NCBI RefSeq assembly: GCF_030014955.1
Contig: NZ_JAGRPV010000001.1
Span: forward strand, 4,774,001 to 4,838,000
Reading direction: 5' to 3'
DNA: 64,000 nucleotides
Source: Cohnella hashimotonis
GTDB taxonomy: Bacteria > Bacillota > Bacilli > Paenibacillales > Paenibacillaceae
The notes beneath the pieces are model-generated. The model did no database searches. It saw nothing but the letters and a program-made list of their open reading frames with translations, and was not told where the DNA came from. A program made the translations under genes and the position numbers. Positions within the stretch are counted from its first letter, which is position 1; each line of letters begins with the position of its first letter. Below, in pieces: positions 1 to 9,335 of this stretch.

Positions 1-302
1 CTGCCGAAGTCGTCTTGCTTGAGAATCCACTCCGCGGTATCCGGCATGATCTGCATGATGCCGATCGCCCCCTTCGGCGAGACTGCGTTCGGCTCGAAAT
101 TGGATTCTACCCGTATAACAGCCGCGATCAGGCGAGGATCCACGGCATAGCGATCCGCGTTGGACTGTATTTCTCTCTGGTACTGGATAGGGTACACCAT
201 CTTGCCGAGCCATTCTGAGCGGATAAACAGCAACGCCACGATAATGAGGAACAGCGCCAAAAACCAGCGTTTTCGTTTCGGCCTCGTCCTTTTTTTGCTC
301 AT
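1..302 (-). CDS. Lytic transglycosylase, SLT family (C-terminus beyond window)
   Basis: This gene should encode a membrane-anchored murein lytic transglycosylase that cleaves peptidoglycan between MurNAc and GlcNAc. The visible first 100 residues show a basic N-terminus ([13 protein letters not shown]), one membrane segment (about residues 14-27), then the SLT catalytic start: [15 protein letters not shown], with the catalytic Glu in VES, followed by [18 protein letters not shown], the family GAxGxMQxMP signature. The ATG overlaps the coaE stop by four bases (ATGA), so it is the last visible gene of the polA-mutM-ytaF-coaE group. The rest of the catalytic domain lies outside the window. Family assignment is firm; the exact substrate role is inferred. 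Confidence 0.93.
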   Translation of the reverse strand, partial: MSKKRTRPKRKRWFLALFLIIVALLFIRSEWLGKMVYPIQYQREIQSNADRYAVDPRLIAAVIRVESNFEPNAVSPKGAIGIMQIMPDTAEWILKQDDFG

Positions 303-907
303 AACGGAACCGTTCCGGACTTGAGCGACCGCCAAAAGCGATCCAGCTGCGCTTCCGTATCGGCGATTGTTCTGCTATTGTCTATGACGTAATCGGCCAG
401 CTGCCGCTTCTTTTCAATGTCCATTTGCGCGCCGATTCGCTTGTCGGCTTCTTCAGGCGTCATCCCGTCGCGTTCGATCAGACGTATTCGCTGGATTTCG
501 CGAGGCACGTACGCCACCATGATACCTTCGTATAAATGCTGCAGCCCCGACTCGTACAGCAGCGGAATATCCGCCACGACCAATCTGTCCGGCCGCTCCG
601 CCTCAAGTGCAGCGATCCGCTCCCGCATCAGCTCGCGAATGGCCGGATGCGTAATCGCCTCCAGCGCTTTGCGCTCCTCCGCATCCGCAAACACGATCGA
701 ACCCAGCAGCCGCCGATCCAGCGTTCCGTCCTCCCGTATGACCTTTGCGCCGAAACGCTCTGCGATCCTGACGAGAGAAGCTTGTCCGGGCTCGACAATT
801 TCCCGGGCAATTCGATCGGCGTCGACAAGCGCGGCCCCCCGGGCAACCAACATACGCGCGACTGTACTCTTGCCGGTAGCAATGCCGCCGGTCAATCCGA
901 TGTTCAT
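299..907 (-). CDS. coaE: Dephospho-CoA kinase
   Basis: CoaE phosphorylates the ribose 3'-hydroxyl of dephospho-CoA with ATP, the last step of coenzyme A synthesis in the cytosol. The 202-residue protein begins [20 protein letters not shown], with the Walker A loop at residues 7-15, followed by DADRIAREI and the usual [13 protein letters not shown] and [14 protein letters not shown] segments. Length is typical for the family. It lies downstream of ytaF in the same direction, but repeat locus A (979-1185) sits in the 313-bp gap, so co-transcription is uncertain. Its stop overlaps the start of the transglycosylase gene. Confidence 0.96.
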   Translation of the reverse strand: MNIGLTGGIATGKSTVARMLVARGAALVDADRIAREIVEPGQASLVRIAERFGAKVIREDGTLDRRLLGSIVFADAEERKALEAITHPAIRELMRERIAALEAERPDRLVVADIPLLYESGLQHLYEGIMVAYVPREIQRIRLIERDGMTPEEADKRIGAQMDIEKKRQLADYVIDNSRTIADTEAQLDRFWRSLKSGTVPL

Positions 908-978
908 TCTGCCAACCTCCTTGCAGCGGCAAAGTATGCCGTCTTTCGCTCCAAATAAAAGGGTTGCCGCTCATTGAA

Positions 979-1190
979 TGATTATACCGCTCGCTCAGCG
1001 CCGGCGCTCCCCTGCCATGCCATTATCCCCTCGGCTCAGATACGGCTTCAAGCTGTGCAAGCCTGGCTATTCAAGCCAAGCTGTTCAAGCCAAGCTGTTC
1101 AAGCCAGACTGTTCAAGCCAAGCTGCTTAAACCACCCTGTTCACGCCGGCTGCCGATCGAACCTGCTGAGTCAATGGGATAATGGCATGA
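979..1190. repeat. Repeat locus A: inverted pair of the dispersed 20-bp repeat
   Basis: In the ytaF-coaE gap a reverse-oriented copy (1020-1039, CCATTATCCCCTCGGCTCAG) faces a forward copy (1166-1185, CTGAGTCAATGGGATAATGG). A degraded third copy lies at 979-998, 41 bp before the first. The outer flanks agree between the two ends, both reading CATGCCATTATCCC in the outward-in direction. The interior holds a 14-bp tandem repeat. No credible gene lies here. The same core recurs at 21860, 21907, 21946, 36693, 44107, 44151, 44195, 44238, 45349, 55519 and 55777. Confidence 0.85.
1070..1139. repeat. 14-bp tandem repeat inside locus A
   Basis: Five consecutive 14-bp units starting at 1070 (TTCAAGCCAAGCTG, twice exact, then TTCAAGCCAGACTG, an exact unit, and a diverged unit) fill most of the space between the two inverted repeats. 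A further diverged stretch at 1047-1069 looks like the same unit with an insertion. The period is not a multiple of three and no start with a ribosome site is present, so this is non-coding repeat. Confidence 0.85.
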
Positions 1191-1220
1191 GCCGAAAAAA
1201 GAACCCTGCAACGCAGGATC

Positions 1221-1994
1221 TCAGGAGGCCTGCATCAGCTTGAATATCCCCATTACGATTAAAATAATGCCCGGCAGCACGGTCAAACGCTGAACCCAGC
1301 GCAGACCCGACGCCAAAAATCCCACGCGCATGCCCGCCCAGAGAAACATGCCGCTCGCCGCCGCAATCAAGATAGCCGTCGGGACGGCGGGGAAGCCGAC
1401 GAGCGCAGCTCCAATGCCAGCCCCGAAAGCGTCCAGCGATAATGCTATGCCGAGCAGCAGCGCCTCGCCGGAGGTGATGATGCCCGACCGGTCGACGTCC
1501 GCGACCGACGGCGTACGCAATATTTGTATGATGAGGCCGAATACGCGAAGCTCCAACGTCAGCATCGGCATGACGCCTTCGGCGTCAACTGCATGCGGCG
1601 CATCCCCCTCGGATCCCGGAGCGAGAGATTTCCCAACCGGGATGCCCGCCGCTGTCGCCTCGCTCTGTTCCCTGTCAGCCGACTCGCTGTTCGCCTCGAC
1701 GCTTGTTTCTTTATCCGCCTTGCGATTTCTCGCGAACTGGATTAAAGCCCAAGTCCCGATTCCTATAAGAATCACGGCGCCTACAGCTTTGGAGCCGTAC
1801 GGAGACAGCCACCCCGCAATCAGAGATCCGACGAGCATGGAGACGAGAATTACAACGCCCGAGCAAGCCGCGATAATCGCGACGGACGGAAGCGGAATAC
1901 GAATCTTGCGAAGACCGTACGTGATGCCGACACCGAAACCGTCCAGACTGACTGCGAACGCGAGAAATAATAAAGATGCCGAATGAGCGAGCAT
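1221..1994 (-). CDS. ytaF: Sporulation membrane protein YtaF (MntP-like)
   Basis: YtaF is a multipass membrane protein of endospore formers related to the MntP manganese-efflux family; its transport substrate is not established. The 257 residues contain two related membrane halves, each opening with a SLDxFGxGI motif (SLDGFGVGITYG near residue 16 and SLDAFGAGIGAA near residue 189), separated by a hydrophilic Glu/Ala-rich loop at about 95-150. I chose the ATG at 1994 because it follows AGGAGGTACGATC; an in-frame start at 2060 would add an unlikely tail. It sits between mutM and coaE, the usual Bacillales order. Confidence 0.9.
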   Translation of the reverse strand: MLAHSASLLFLAFAVSLDGFGVGITYGLRKIRIPLPSVAIIAACSGVVILVSMLVGSLIAGWLSPYGSKAVGAVILIGIGTWALIQFARNRKADKETSVEANSESADREQSEATAAGIPVGKSLAPGSEGDAPHAVDAEGVMPMLTLELRVFGLIIQILRTPSVADVDRSGIITSGEALLLGIALSLDAFGAGIGAALVGFPAVPTAILIAAASGMFLWAGMRVGFLASGLRWVQRLTVLPGIILIVMGIFKLMQAS

Positions 1995-2108
1995 GATCGT
2001 ACCTCCTGCATAGGCGAAGACATGCGCCGAATCCGGGTAGGGATCGACGGTTCTGTTCATCCTATGCAGAAGGGAAGGCGAATGCCCGCTTCGATCTCGA
2101 ACAATCGG

Positions 2109-3050
2109 TTACGTATGGCCGGCGGCCGATCCGTCCAGCCTGCGCTTTACGGTGTTGCCGCCCTCGCGGTAACGCTTCGACGCGGCCGCGCTGACGCCGC
2201 TCGCCGGTCCGGCTGCGCCCTTGGGCGGCTTCTGGCACTTGGCGCACACATGCGTGCCGCGCCCGCCGACGACCGACTTGGCGATCGCGTTGCCGCAGAC
2301 CGGGCAGGCCTCGCCGGTGCGTCCGTAGACGCGAAGCCGGTGCTGGAACATGCCCATCTCGCCCTGCCCGTTGACGTAAGACTTGACCGAGGAGCCTCCG
2401 GCCTCGACCGCCGCCGACAGCGTCGTTACGATCGCTTCATGCAGCCTGCTCCAGTCCTTGGGCTTCAGTTCGCCGGCCATGCGCTCCGGATGAATGCCTG
2501 CCAGATGGAGCGCTTCATCTACATAAATATTGCCGAGTCCGACGATCCATTCCTGATTCAGGAGCAGCGGCTTGATCTTCGTGTTTCTGCGGCCCAGCGA
2601 GGTCCGCAGCGCATCTGCGGTGAAGCCCGCTTCGAGCGGCTCGAGCCCGAGCTTCGCAAGCGGCGGCGACACGAGCTCTTCTCCCGCAGGAAATAGGTGC
2701 ATCGTGCCGAACTGCCGCACGTCCGTGTACCGCAGCGCCGTACCGTCCGTAAAATGGAAAATGACGTGCGTGTGCTTGTCCAGCGGCGCTTCGTCCGCGA
2801 ACATGCCGTACCGGCCTTCCATTCGCAAATGGGACACGAGCACGAGTCCGTCCAGAATCAGCCGCAGGAACTTGCCCCGCCGCTCGACGGCCGTAAACGT
2901 GCGTCCCTCCAGCATCGTCCCGAAAACGTCGGGATCGTCCGGCTTTTGCAGAATGCGCGGCAGGCGCACCGTTACCGCTCGAATCCGCTTGCCTACGATC
3001 AGCTCGCTCAGCGTGCGTCTGACCGTCTCTACCTCCGGGAGCTCCGGCAT
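2109..3050 (-). CDS. mutM: Formamidopyrimidine-DNA glycosylase
   Basis: MutM (Fpg) removes oxidised purines such as 8-oxoguanine and cuts the resulting abasic site. The protein starts MPELPEVETVRRTL, giving the catalytic Pro2 and Glu3 after Met removal, has the helix-two-turn-helix segment GLGNIYVDEALHLAGIHP, and a C-terminal zinc finger (CPVC...CAKC, about residues 245-275). At 313 residues it is about 40 longer than usual; the extra part is a Gly/Ala/Lys/Arg-rich tail after the zinc finger (from KPPKGAAGPASG on), of unknown role. It is followed by ytaF and preceded by polA, all in one direction, so a DNA repair operon with polA is likely. Confidence 0.97.
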   Translation of the reverse strand: MPELPEVETVRRTLSELIVGKRIRAVTVRLPRILQKPDDPDVFGTMLEGRTFTAVERRGKFLRLILDGLVLVSHLRMEGRYGMFADEAPLDKHTHVIFHFTDGTALRYTDVRQFGTMHLFPAGEELVSPPLAKLGLEPLEAGFTADALRTSLGRRNTKIKPLLLNQEWIVGLGNIYVDEALHLAGIHPERMAGELKPKDWSRLHEAIVTTLSAAVEAGGSSVKSYVNGQGEMGMFQHRLRVYGRTGEACPVCGNAIAKSVVGGRGTHVCAKCQKPPKGAAGPASGVSAAASKRYREGGNTVKRRLDGSAAGHT

Positions 3051-3116
3051 ATGGGTCCATCCTTTCTCTAAGTTTACTGATCGATTCGTTAAAATGTTGG
3101 ATTGCGCGCGCGTCTC

Positions 3117-5837
3117 TTACTTCGCCTCGTACCAGTTGACGCCTGCGCTAACCTCAGCCTTCAGCGGCACGTCGAGCGGCAGCGCGGAAGCCATTACTTC
3201 CGGCACGAGCTTCTTCATCCTATCCAGTTCCTCCGGCGGCACCTCGAATACGAGTTCGTCATGCACCTGCAGAAGCATTCGGCTCTTGAGTCCCTTGTCT
3301 CTGAGGGCTTCTGCCATGCGCACCATGGCAAGCTTGATAATATCAGCAGCCGTGCCCTGGATCGGCGTATTCATGGCCGTACGCTCCGCGAACGAACGCA
3401 GGTTAAAGTTCGAAGAGCGGATGTCCGGAAGATAACGGCGCCGCTCGAGCATCGTCTTGACGTAGCCGTCCTGCTTGGCCTGCGCCACGATGTCGTCCAT
3501 GTACCGGCGTACGCCAGGGAAAGCTGCAAAGTACTGCTCGATAAAGGATGCCGCTTCCTTCCGCGTAATGCCGAGGTTCTGGGACAGGCCATAGTCGCTG
3601 ATCCCGTAAACGATGCCGAAGTTGACGGCTTTGGCGCTGCGCCGCATGTTGCCGTCCACCTGCTCCGCGCTGACGCCGAACACGTCCATCGCCGTCTTCG
3701 TATGAACGTCCATTTCCAGGCGAAACGCTTCCTTCAGTCCCTCGTCGCCCGAGATGTGCGCCAGCACGCGCAGCTCGATCTGCGAGTAGTCGGCGGCGAG
3801 AATCTGCCAGCCCGGCTCGGACGGCACGAACGCCTTGCGGATCTGGCGCCCCTCCTCCATGCGGATCGGGATGTTCTGCAGGTTGGGGTACTGGCTGCTA
3901 AGCCGGCCCGTCGCCGCGATCGTCTGCCGGTAATAGGTGTGGATCTTGCCGTCCTCCGGACGAATTTCCTTAAGCAATCCTTCGATATAGGTCGACTGCA
4001 GCTTGGCAAGCTGACGGTAGTGCAGAATAAGGCGTACGATCTCGTGATACGGCTCCAGCTTCTCCAGCACCTCGGCGTCCGTCGAGTAGCCGGTCTTGGT
4101 CTTCTTGACTACGGGCAGGCCGAGCTTGTCGAAGAGCACCTCGCCGAGCTGCCTGGTCGAGCCGATGTTGAATTCGAAGCCCGCGATCCGGTAGATTTCG
4201 GTCACGATCTGGCCAATCCGAGCCTGGAAGTCCTTGCCCAGCTCCTCAAGCGCCTCGGCCTGCACGACAATCCCCTGCTTTTCCATGTCGGCAAGAATGA
4301 TTGCGAGCGGCTGCTCGAGCTCGTAAAACAGCGGCTTCATCCCCGCCTCGTCAAGCTCGGACGCCTGACGCGACGCAAGACGCCGGACGGCATCCGCCTT
4401 GGACGCCAAATGGGCGGCCAGCGCCCCGGGCTCCGGCACCCGAAACTTCGCGCCCTTGCCGTAAGCCGCTTCGTCGGAAGCGATGCCCGGAAGCCCGGCC
4501 TTCGCGAGCAACCCGACAAGTGATGGATCCGCGTCCGTCGGGTCGAGCAGATACGCCGCGAGCGAGCAGTCGAACGCCTGGCCGCGCAGCTCGAGGCCGT
4601 GGCGTGCCAGCACGAGCTCCGCGCGGTGCAGGTCGTAGCCGGTCTTCGGCGCTCCTGGGTCGGCGAGCCAGTCTCTCAGCGGCGCGGCCTCCGGCGCCTT
4701 CAGCAGCGCCTCGAACGGCAGCGCGTATACCTTCGCGCCGGCGGCGACCGCGATGCCGATGCCTTCGCTCATATGCGGGTTGTCGCCGCTCGCATCCAGA
4801 ATGAAGCTGTCGGCGTGCGGGAGCGCCTCCGCGAGCGCGGACCAGTCCGCGACATCGTTCACGCGCACCGTCTCGTAGGCGGCAGCGGCTTCGGCGGCGG
4901 ACGCCGCGTCCGCTTCGCCCTCGCTGAGCGCGAGCCGCTCGATGAGCGATTTGAACTCAAGGTTGCGCAACGCCGCGAGCAGCGCCGGTTCCTCGGCGCC
5001 CTCCCAGGCGAGCTGGTCCCAGTTCCGCTCAAGAGGGATCTCGCGCATGATGGTCGCGAGCTCCTTGCTCATTTTCGCCGATTCCATATTGCTGCGCACG
5101 TTCTCTCCGAGCTTGCCCTTGATTTCTCCGGCATGCGCCAGCACCTGTTCGACGCTGCCGTACTCCGCGAGCAGCTTGAGCGCGGTCTTCTCTCCGACCC
5201 CGGGAATGCCCGGAATATTGTCCGAAGCGTCTCCCATGAGTCCCTTCAGGTCGATGATCTGAAGCGGCGCCAGACCGTATTTGTCTCCGATCGCCGCAGG
5301 CGTATAGCGCTCCGTCTCACTCACGCCCTTGCGCGTGAGGAGCACGCTCGTCCGTTCGGACGCCAGTTGCAGCATGTCCTTGTCTCCCGAAACGACGACC
5401 GCCTCGATGCCCGCTTGCTCGGCCTGCTGCGTCAGCGTTCCGATGATGTCGTCCGCCTCGTAGCCGGGAATCTCGTACCTTGCGATCGAGAACGCGTCCA
5501 GCAATTCCTTGAGCAGCGGAAATTGCTCGGACAGCTCCGGCGGCGTCTTCTGGCGGCCGCCTTTATATTCGACAAAGCCCTCGTGGCGGAACACCGTCTT
5601 GCCCGCGTCGAACGCCACGATCAGATGCGTCGGACGCTCCTCCTCAAGTACCTTGAGCAGCATCGTCGTGAAGCCGAATACCGCGTTCGTCTGCAAGCCG
5701 GCAGCATTCGTCAACGGGGGCATCGCATAAAACGCCCGAAATACGATACTGTTGCCGTCAATCAATAGCAGCTTGTCCCGCCCGCCTTCGCCTTGTCCGG
5801 TTTTCCATCGTTTAGCCATCGGTTTCGCACGCTCCAT
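3117..5837 (-). CDS. polA: DNA polymerase I
   Basis: Pol I fills gaps and removes RNA primers during replication and repair. Domains in order: 5'-nuclease (about residues 20-310; LLLIDGNSIVFRAFYAMPP, DASDNIPGIPGVGEKTA), a 3'-5' exonuclease-like domain (about 330-490), and the polymerase domain with motif A DYSQIELRVLAH and motif C QVHDELVFE. The exonuclease-like domain opens with FILDASGDN instead of the DxE pair, so proofreading is probably lost, as in Bacillus stearothermophilus Pol I. Start is ambiguous: TTG 5861, ATG 5852, ATG 5837 and ATG 5819 are in frame. I chose 5837 because GGAAGAAG precedes it. It is the first gene of the polA-mutM-ytaF group. Confidence 0.96.
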   Translation of the reverse strand: MERAKPMAKRWKTGQGEGGRDKLLLIDGNSIVFRAFYAMPPLTNAAGLQTNAVFGFTTMLLKVLEEERPTHLIVAFDAGKTVFRHEGFVEYKGGRQKTPPELSEQFPLLKELLDAFSIARYEIPGYEADDIIGTLTQQAEQAGIEAVVVSGDKDMLQLASERTSVLLTRKGVSETERYTPAAIGDKYGLAPLQIIDLKGLMGDASDNIPGIPGVGEKTALKLLAEYGSVEQVLAHAGEIKGKLGENVRSNMESAKMSKELATIMREIPLERNWDQLAWEGAEEPALLAALRNLEFKSLIERLALSEGEADAASAAEAAAAYETVRVNDVADWSALAEALPHADSFILDASGDNPHMSEGIGIAVAAGAKVYALPFEALLKAPEAAPLRDWLADPGAPKTGYDLHRAELVLARHGLELRGQAFDCSLAAYLLDPTDADPSLVGLLAKAGLPGIASDEAAYGKGAKFRVPEPGALAAHLASKADAVRRLASRQASELDEAGMKPLFYELEQPLAIILADMEKQGIVVQAEALEELGKDFQARIGQIVTEIYRIAGFEFNIGSTRQLGEVLFDKLGLPVVKKTKTGYSTDAEVLEKLEPYHEIVRLILHYRQLAKLQSTYIEGLLKEIRPEDGKIHTYYRQTIAATGRLSSQYPNLQNIPIRMEEGRQIRKAFVPSEPGWQILAADYSQIELRVLAHISGDEGLKEAFRLEMDVHTKTAMDVFGVSAEQVDGNMRRSAKAVNFGIVYGISDYGLSQNLGITRKEAASFIEQYFAAFPGVRRYMDDIVAQAKQDGYVKTMLERRRYLPDIRSSNFNLRSFAERTAMNTPIQGTAADIIKLAMVRMAEALRDKGLKSRMLLQVHDELVFEVPPEELDRMKKLVPEVMASALPLDVPLKAEVSAGVNWYEAK

Positions 5838-5989
5838 CCGTTCTTCTTCCATTAAGATCAATCATACCATAAACGCCGGAGGACGGGCGACGTCGGGAGC
5901 CAATCCCGCTTTGAGGAAAGTTTAAGCACTTCGCCCCGGCGGGCTGTGTTAATATTGCTAATATATTTGAAAGGTAAGGAGAGTTTGCG

Positions 5990-7132
5990 TTGACCCAAGC
6001 GAGACGCTACATCCCGGAGATCAACTTATTGCGCGCGATGGCGATACTGGCCGTCGTTATGATCCACGCCACGAGCAATGCTCTAGTTCAGCTGCAGACG
6101 TCCTCTTCCTTTTACGGATTGTATGTGTTCCTGCACGAGTTCGCCGTCTTCGCCGTGCCGGCGTTTATCTTCATCAGCGGTTTCGTGCTTACGTACAATT
6201 ACGTCGGCAAGCCCTTGAACGGCGGCACGATCGCCGTCTTTTACCGCAAGCGCATCTGGAACGCCGTGCTCCCGTACGCGATCTTCAGCCTGCTTTATTT
6301 TCTGCTCAAAGCCAAATTCGCGCCGACCGCCGATTCGGCAACCAAATTCCTGGGGCAGCTGCTTACCGGACAGGCATACGGCCACTTGTACTTTATGTTC
6401 GTCATCATCCAGTACTACATCCTGTTCCCCATTTTGCTGCTCGCGCTGCGCAGCGGCTGGGTCCGCCGCCATATCTGGTGGATCGGCATCGTGCTTCAAT
6501 TTGGCTACTACTACCTGAACCGCGAATACATCGTCCATCAGACCGGATGGCCCGACGTCCTGCATCGTACCGGAAGCCTGTTCATCTCCTACTTCGGCGT
6601 CTTTACGGTCGCCATGTGGATCGCTATCCACTACGAGCGGATTCTGTCCTGGTTCGCGGCGCGTCCCGCCGCTCGCCGGCTGTCCGCGCTGCTGGCATAC
6701 GCGCTGTGGCTCGCGTCCGGCTTTTACTTCGTCTACTTGCGTTATCAAGGCCTCGTGCACAAGGACTGGGCAGACGGACAGGTTTTCACCTATACGCAAT
6801 TCGTGTTCAACATCGCGTCCGCAATCGCACTTTTCCTGCTCTCCAACTTGATCTTGCGCCGACCGAAGGCGCTTTTGGCCAGGCTGCTGGGCAATATCGG
6901 CATTTGCTCCTTCGGGATCTACTTTGTTCACCCCGCCGTGCTTTACTATTACCGCGACATGCCGGTTCCGGGCAACGGCATGCTGTTCCACGTTTATTAC
7001 GTCTGCGAATATCTCGCGGCGCTGCTTGTCGCTTGGGGAATCACCTGGGCGATTCAGCGCAATTTCCGGTGGGCCTGGATTCTGTTCGGCACCTCGTCGG
7101 TGCCTAAAAAGAAGCCGTCCGCATCTCAATAA
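5990..7132 (+). CDS. Acyltransferase 3 family membrane protein
   Basis: This 380-residue protein belongs to the acyltransferase-3 (OafA/YrhL-like) family, integral membrane enzymes that move acyl groups onto extracellular carbohydrates or lipids. It opens YIPEINLLRAMAILAVVMIHATSN, which contains the family Arg and the conserved His in the first membrane segment, and continues with about ten hydrophobic segments. There is no fused SGNH domain. The TTG start follows AAGGTAAGGAG. It stands alone between polA (divergent) and a secreted protein gene, with a terminator shortly downstream. The acceptor molecule cannot be read from the sequence. Confidence 0.85.
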   Translation: MTQARRYIPEINLLRAMAILAVVMIHATSNALVQLQTSSSFYGLYVFLHEFAVFAVPAFIFISGFVLTYNYVGKPLNGGTIAVFYRKRIWNAVLPYAIFSLLYFLLKAKFAPTADSATKFLGQLLTGQAYGHLYFMFVIIQYYILFPILLLALRSGWVRRHIWWIGIVLQFGYYYLNREYIVHQTGWPDVLHRTGSLFISYFGVFTVAMWIAIHYERILSWFAARPAARRLSALLAYALWLASGFYFVYLRYQGLVHKDWADGQVFTYTQFVFNIASAIALFLLSNLILRRPKALLARLLGNIGICSFGIYFVHPAVLYYYRDMPVPGNGMLFHVYYVCEYLAALLVAWGITWAIQRNFRWAWILFGTSSVPKKKPSASQ

Positions 7133-7174
7133 AAAGACGACCAGCTCCCGATTTTCAGGGCATAAACGTCGCTC

Positions 7175-7207
7175 AAAAGGAAGGCCGTCCGTCCGGGCGG
7201 CCTTTTG
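7175..7207 (+). terminator. Rho-independent terminator after acyltransferase
   Basis: The arms AAGGCCG and CGGCCTT are followed by a T-run, 45 bp after the stop codon of the acyltransferase gene. Confidence 0.8.
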
Positions 7208-7320
7208 TTCGCCGTTTCTTCACGAATTCAACGCAACTTTTGAGTGCGGCAATCGTCTAGAATAGAGTCCCATGCAACCGTAATCGTCGGATTTCAGAAG
7301 TAAAAGGAGACTTTAGCACT

Positions 7321-9282
7321 ATGAATTGGAAGCTCGAAAGACAACGCTTGATCAAATGGATCACCGCCGCCGCGCTGCTCGTCACGCTGCTTGCGCCGAC
7401 GGCCACGCATGTAGCCACAGCCGCCGGCCCCAGCGACAACGTTCTTACCTTGACCCTGAACAAAGCGCAAGTATCGGTCAACGGCACGACTTACGCTTCT
7501 CCGCAGCCTGCACTTATCGTCAAAGGCGTCACCTATGCGCCGATCTCCATGCTTGCCGCCCGATTCGGCTATAAAATTGCTTACAATGCCGCCTCCAAGT
7601 CCTATACGATTTCCACCGACGGCAATGCGGTCGAATTCAAGACCGGGAGCACTTCTTTTTGGCAGAACGGAGCGAAGGTCGCTTCCTCCGGCAAAACTTA
7701 TATCTACAATGGCAGCCTGATGGTACCGCTTCGCGATTGGGTCAAGGCGACCGGCTCCAAGCTGTCGGCCGCGCCCGGCACCGTATCCCTGACCTGGAGC
7801 GTTGCGCCGACCGCGGACTTCAAGGTGGATCAGGACGTGATCTACGCGGGCCAGACGCAGGTCACTTACACAAGCCTTTCCAAAAACGCGAACAAGATCT
7901 GGTCCGAGAGCTGGGACGGCAACTTGAGCGTGTTCCCTGAGCCCGGTACATACGTGATCACCCGCAGTGTGCAGGACATGGCCGGCAATTGGCTCGATCC
8001 GTACGCCGTCTCGATTACCGTACTGCCTCCGAACCAGCCGCCTGTCGCTCAATTTACGACGGACAAGGACACGTATATGATCGGCGAACCGATCACTTAT
8101 ACGGACCAGTCGTACGATGAAGAGAACGCGATCGTATCAACCGAATGGTCGAACAACAAGCGCGGCTTTTTCGTATCCGGTCCACAGACGATCTCGCTCC
8201 GCGTCACCGACAAGCACGGCAGCATTTCGGACTTCTCCAAGACGATTACGATTTCGACGGACGTTATGTACACCGAAGCCGAATTCAACGAACGCTTCAC
8301 GCTTGTCGGAGACAAATATCCGGTCGTCGGCGCGGACATTCTCAAGATTCCGACGGTGCCTTATACGTTCTATAACACGAACCGCGCGCTCATCGCTTCA
8401 GACAGCCCCGAGGATCTGACCGGTCCCGGCGTCCTGTACCGCGACACCCTGGCCGGGGACCTTCGTCTGTTCCTGTACCATCAGAACCTGGGTTCCGAGC
8501 CGCTCAAGATCTATCTTGCCGCAACCAACGAGAGCGCGACCGAATCCGCATCGATCGATCTCGGTGCCTGGGGCAGCGCGGGGCCGGAGACGTTCGGCGC
8601 TTATACGGGCAAGATGGCGGCGATCCGCTACCTGGATGCCCGCGACTCGCAGACGACCTCTACGACGTGGCTGGCGCCGGGCGCGACCAAGCTGATCGTG
8701 CCCGAGCTGAATCAGAAGGCATTGTCCAAAGGCCAAACTTTCTCCGCTTATGCGGACCTAAGTTCGTCAACCAACGTCAAGTACACGCTGTTCGCCGTGA
8801 AGAGCGGCGCCGATCCGCTGTCCACGCTGCCGACGCTCGGCGTCATGAAGCGTGACGGCAAGCACATCCGCGGCACGTTCCAGGGCGCGGACCGCGAGGT
8901 CGTCATCCAAGAGACGCTTGGCGACACGGCGAAGCGCATCGTGTTCGGCGACCACAGCATCGATCCGGCGCTCGACGGCATCGACCAGCTGAACGGCCAG
9001 CCCGAGAACAACTGGGGCAACTTCGGCGTCGTCTACCACATGACGGTGCAGGTCAAAGCGAACACGCTCATCTCGCTTAACGCGCGGGGCGGCATCTACA
9101 CCGGCGCCTTCCTCGTCAACGGCGTGAAGGTCCCCGTCACCAACACGAGTATCCTGGAAAACCCGAACGTCGCAACGCCGGTCTACCGTACCGGACAGTA
9201 CAACGAGACGGTCGAGATTTCCTACCTGACGGCGCTCGGCTCCAATCTGCCGATCACGCTCATGTTTATTCCGCTGAAATAA
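7321..9282 (+). CDS. Secreted stalk-domain (copper amine oxidase N-like) protein
   Basis: This 653-residue exported protein has a signal peptide (residues 1 to about 36, ending HVATAAG), a copper amine oxidase N-terminal-like 'stalk' domain (about 40-155; SVNGTTYASPQPALIVKGVTYAPISMLAARFGYKI and SLMVPLRDWVKATG), and two PKD-like beta modules (about 160-310; TADFKVDQDVIYAGQTQVTYT and VAQFTTDKDTYMIGEPITY). The C-terminal 340 residues are beta-rich and not recognised. There is no SLH or LPXTG anchor. Stalk domains in Paenibacillaceae usually mark secreted cell-surface proteins. An AAAAGGAG site precedes the ATG and a strong terminator follows. The function is unknown. Confidence 0.8.
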   Translation: MNWKLERQRLIKWITAAALLVTLLAPTATHVATAAGPSDNVLTLTLNKAQVSVNGTTYASPQPALIVKGVTYAPISMLAARFGYKIAYNAASKSYTISTDGNAVEFKTGSTSFWQNGAKVASSGKTYIYNGSLMVPLRDWVKATGSKLSAAPGTVSLTWSVAPTADFKVDQDVIYAGQTQVTYTSLSKNANKIWSESWDGNLSVFPEPGTYVITRSVQDMAGNWLDPYAVSITVLPPNQPPVAQFTTDKDTYMIGEPITYTDQSYDEENAIVSTEWSNNKRGFFVSGPQTISLRVTDKHGSISDFSKTITISTDVMYTEAEFNERFTLVGDKYPVVGADILKIPTVPYTFYNTNRALIASDSPEDLTGPGVLYRDTLAGDLRLFLYHQNLGSEPLKIYLAATNESATESASIDLGAWGSAGPETFGAYTGKMAAIRYLDARDSQTTSTTWLAPGATKLIVPELNQKALSKGQTFSAYADLSSSTNVKYTLFAVKSGADPLSTLPTLGVMKRDGKHIRGTFQGADREVVIQETLGDTAKRIVFGDHSIDPALDGIDQLNGQPENNWGNFGVVYHMTVQVKANTLISLNARGGIYTGAFLVNGVKVPVTNTSILENPNVATPVYRTGQYNETVEISYLTALGSNLPITLMFIPLK

Positions 9283-9286
9283 TGGG

Positions 9287-9332
9287 AAAAGGGTCGTTCC
9301 TCCGCCTCGCGGATGGGAACGACCCTTTTTTT
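9287..9332 (+). terminator. Strong rho-independent terminator
   Basis: The arms AAGGGTCGTTCC and GGGAACGACCCTT flank a GC-rich loop and a T7 run follows. It ends the stalk-protein transcript. Confidence 0.92.
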
Positions 9333-9335
9333 ATG

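Noticed and set aside
974..1243. Plus-strand open frame of about 89 codons over locus A
   Set aside because: It translates the 14-bp tandem repeat, has no ribosome site, and overlaps the end of ytaF.
3102..4523. Long plus-strand frame opposite polA
   Set aside because: It is a GC-driven antisense reading of a clear polA and shows no domain or start signal.
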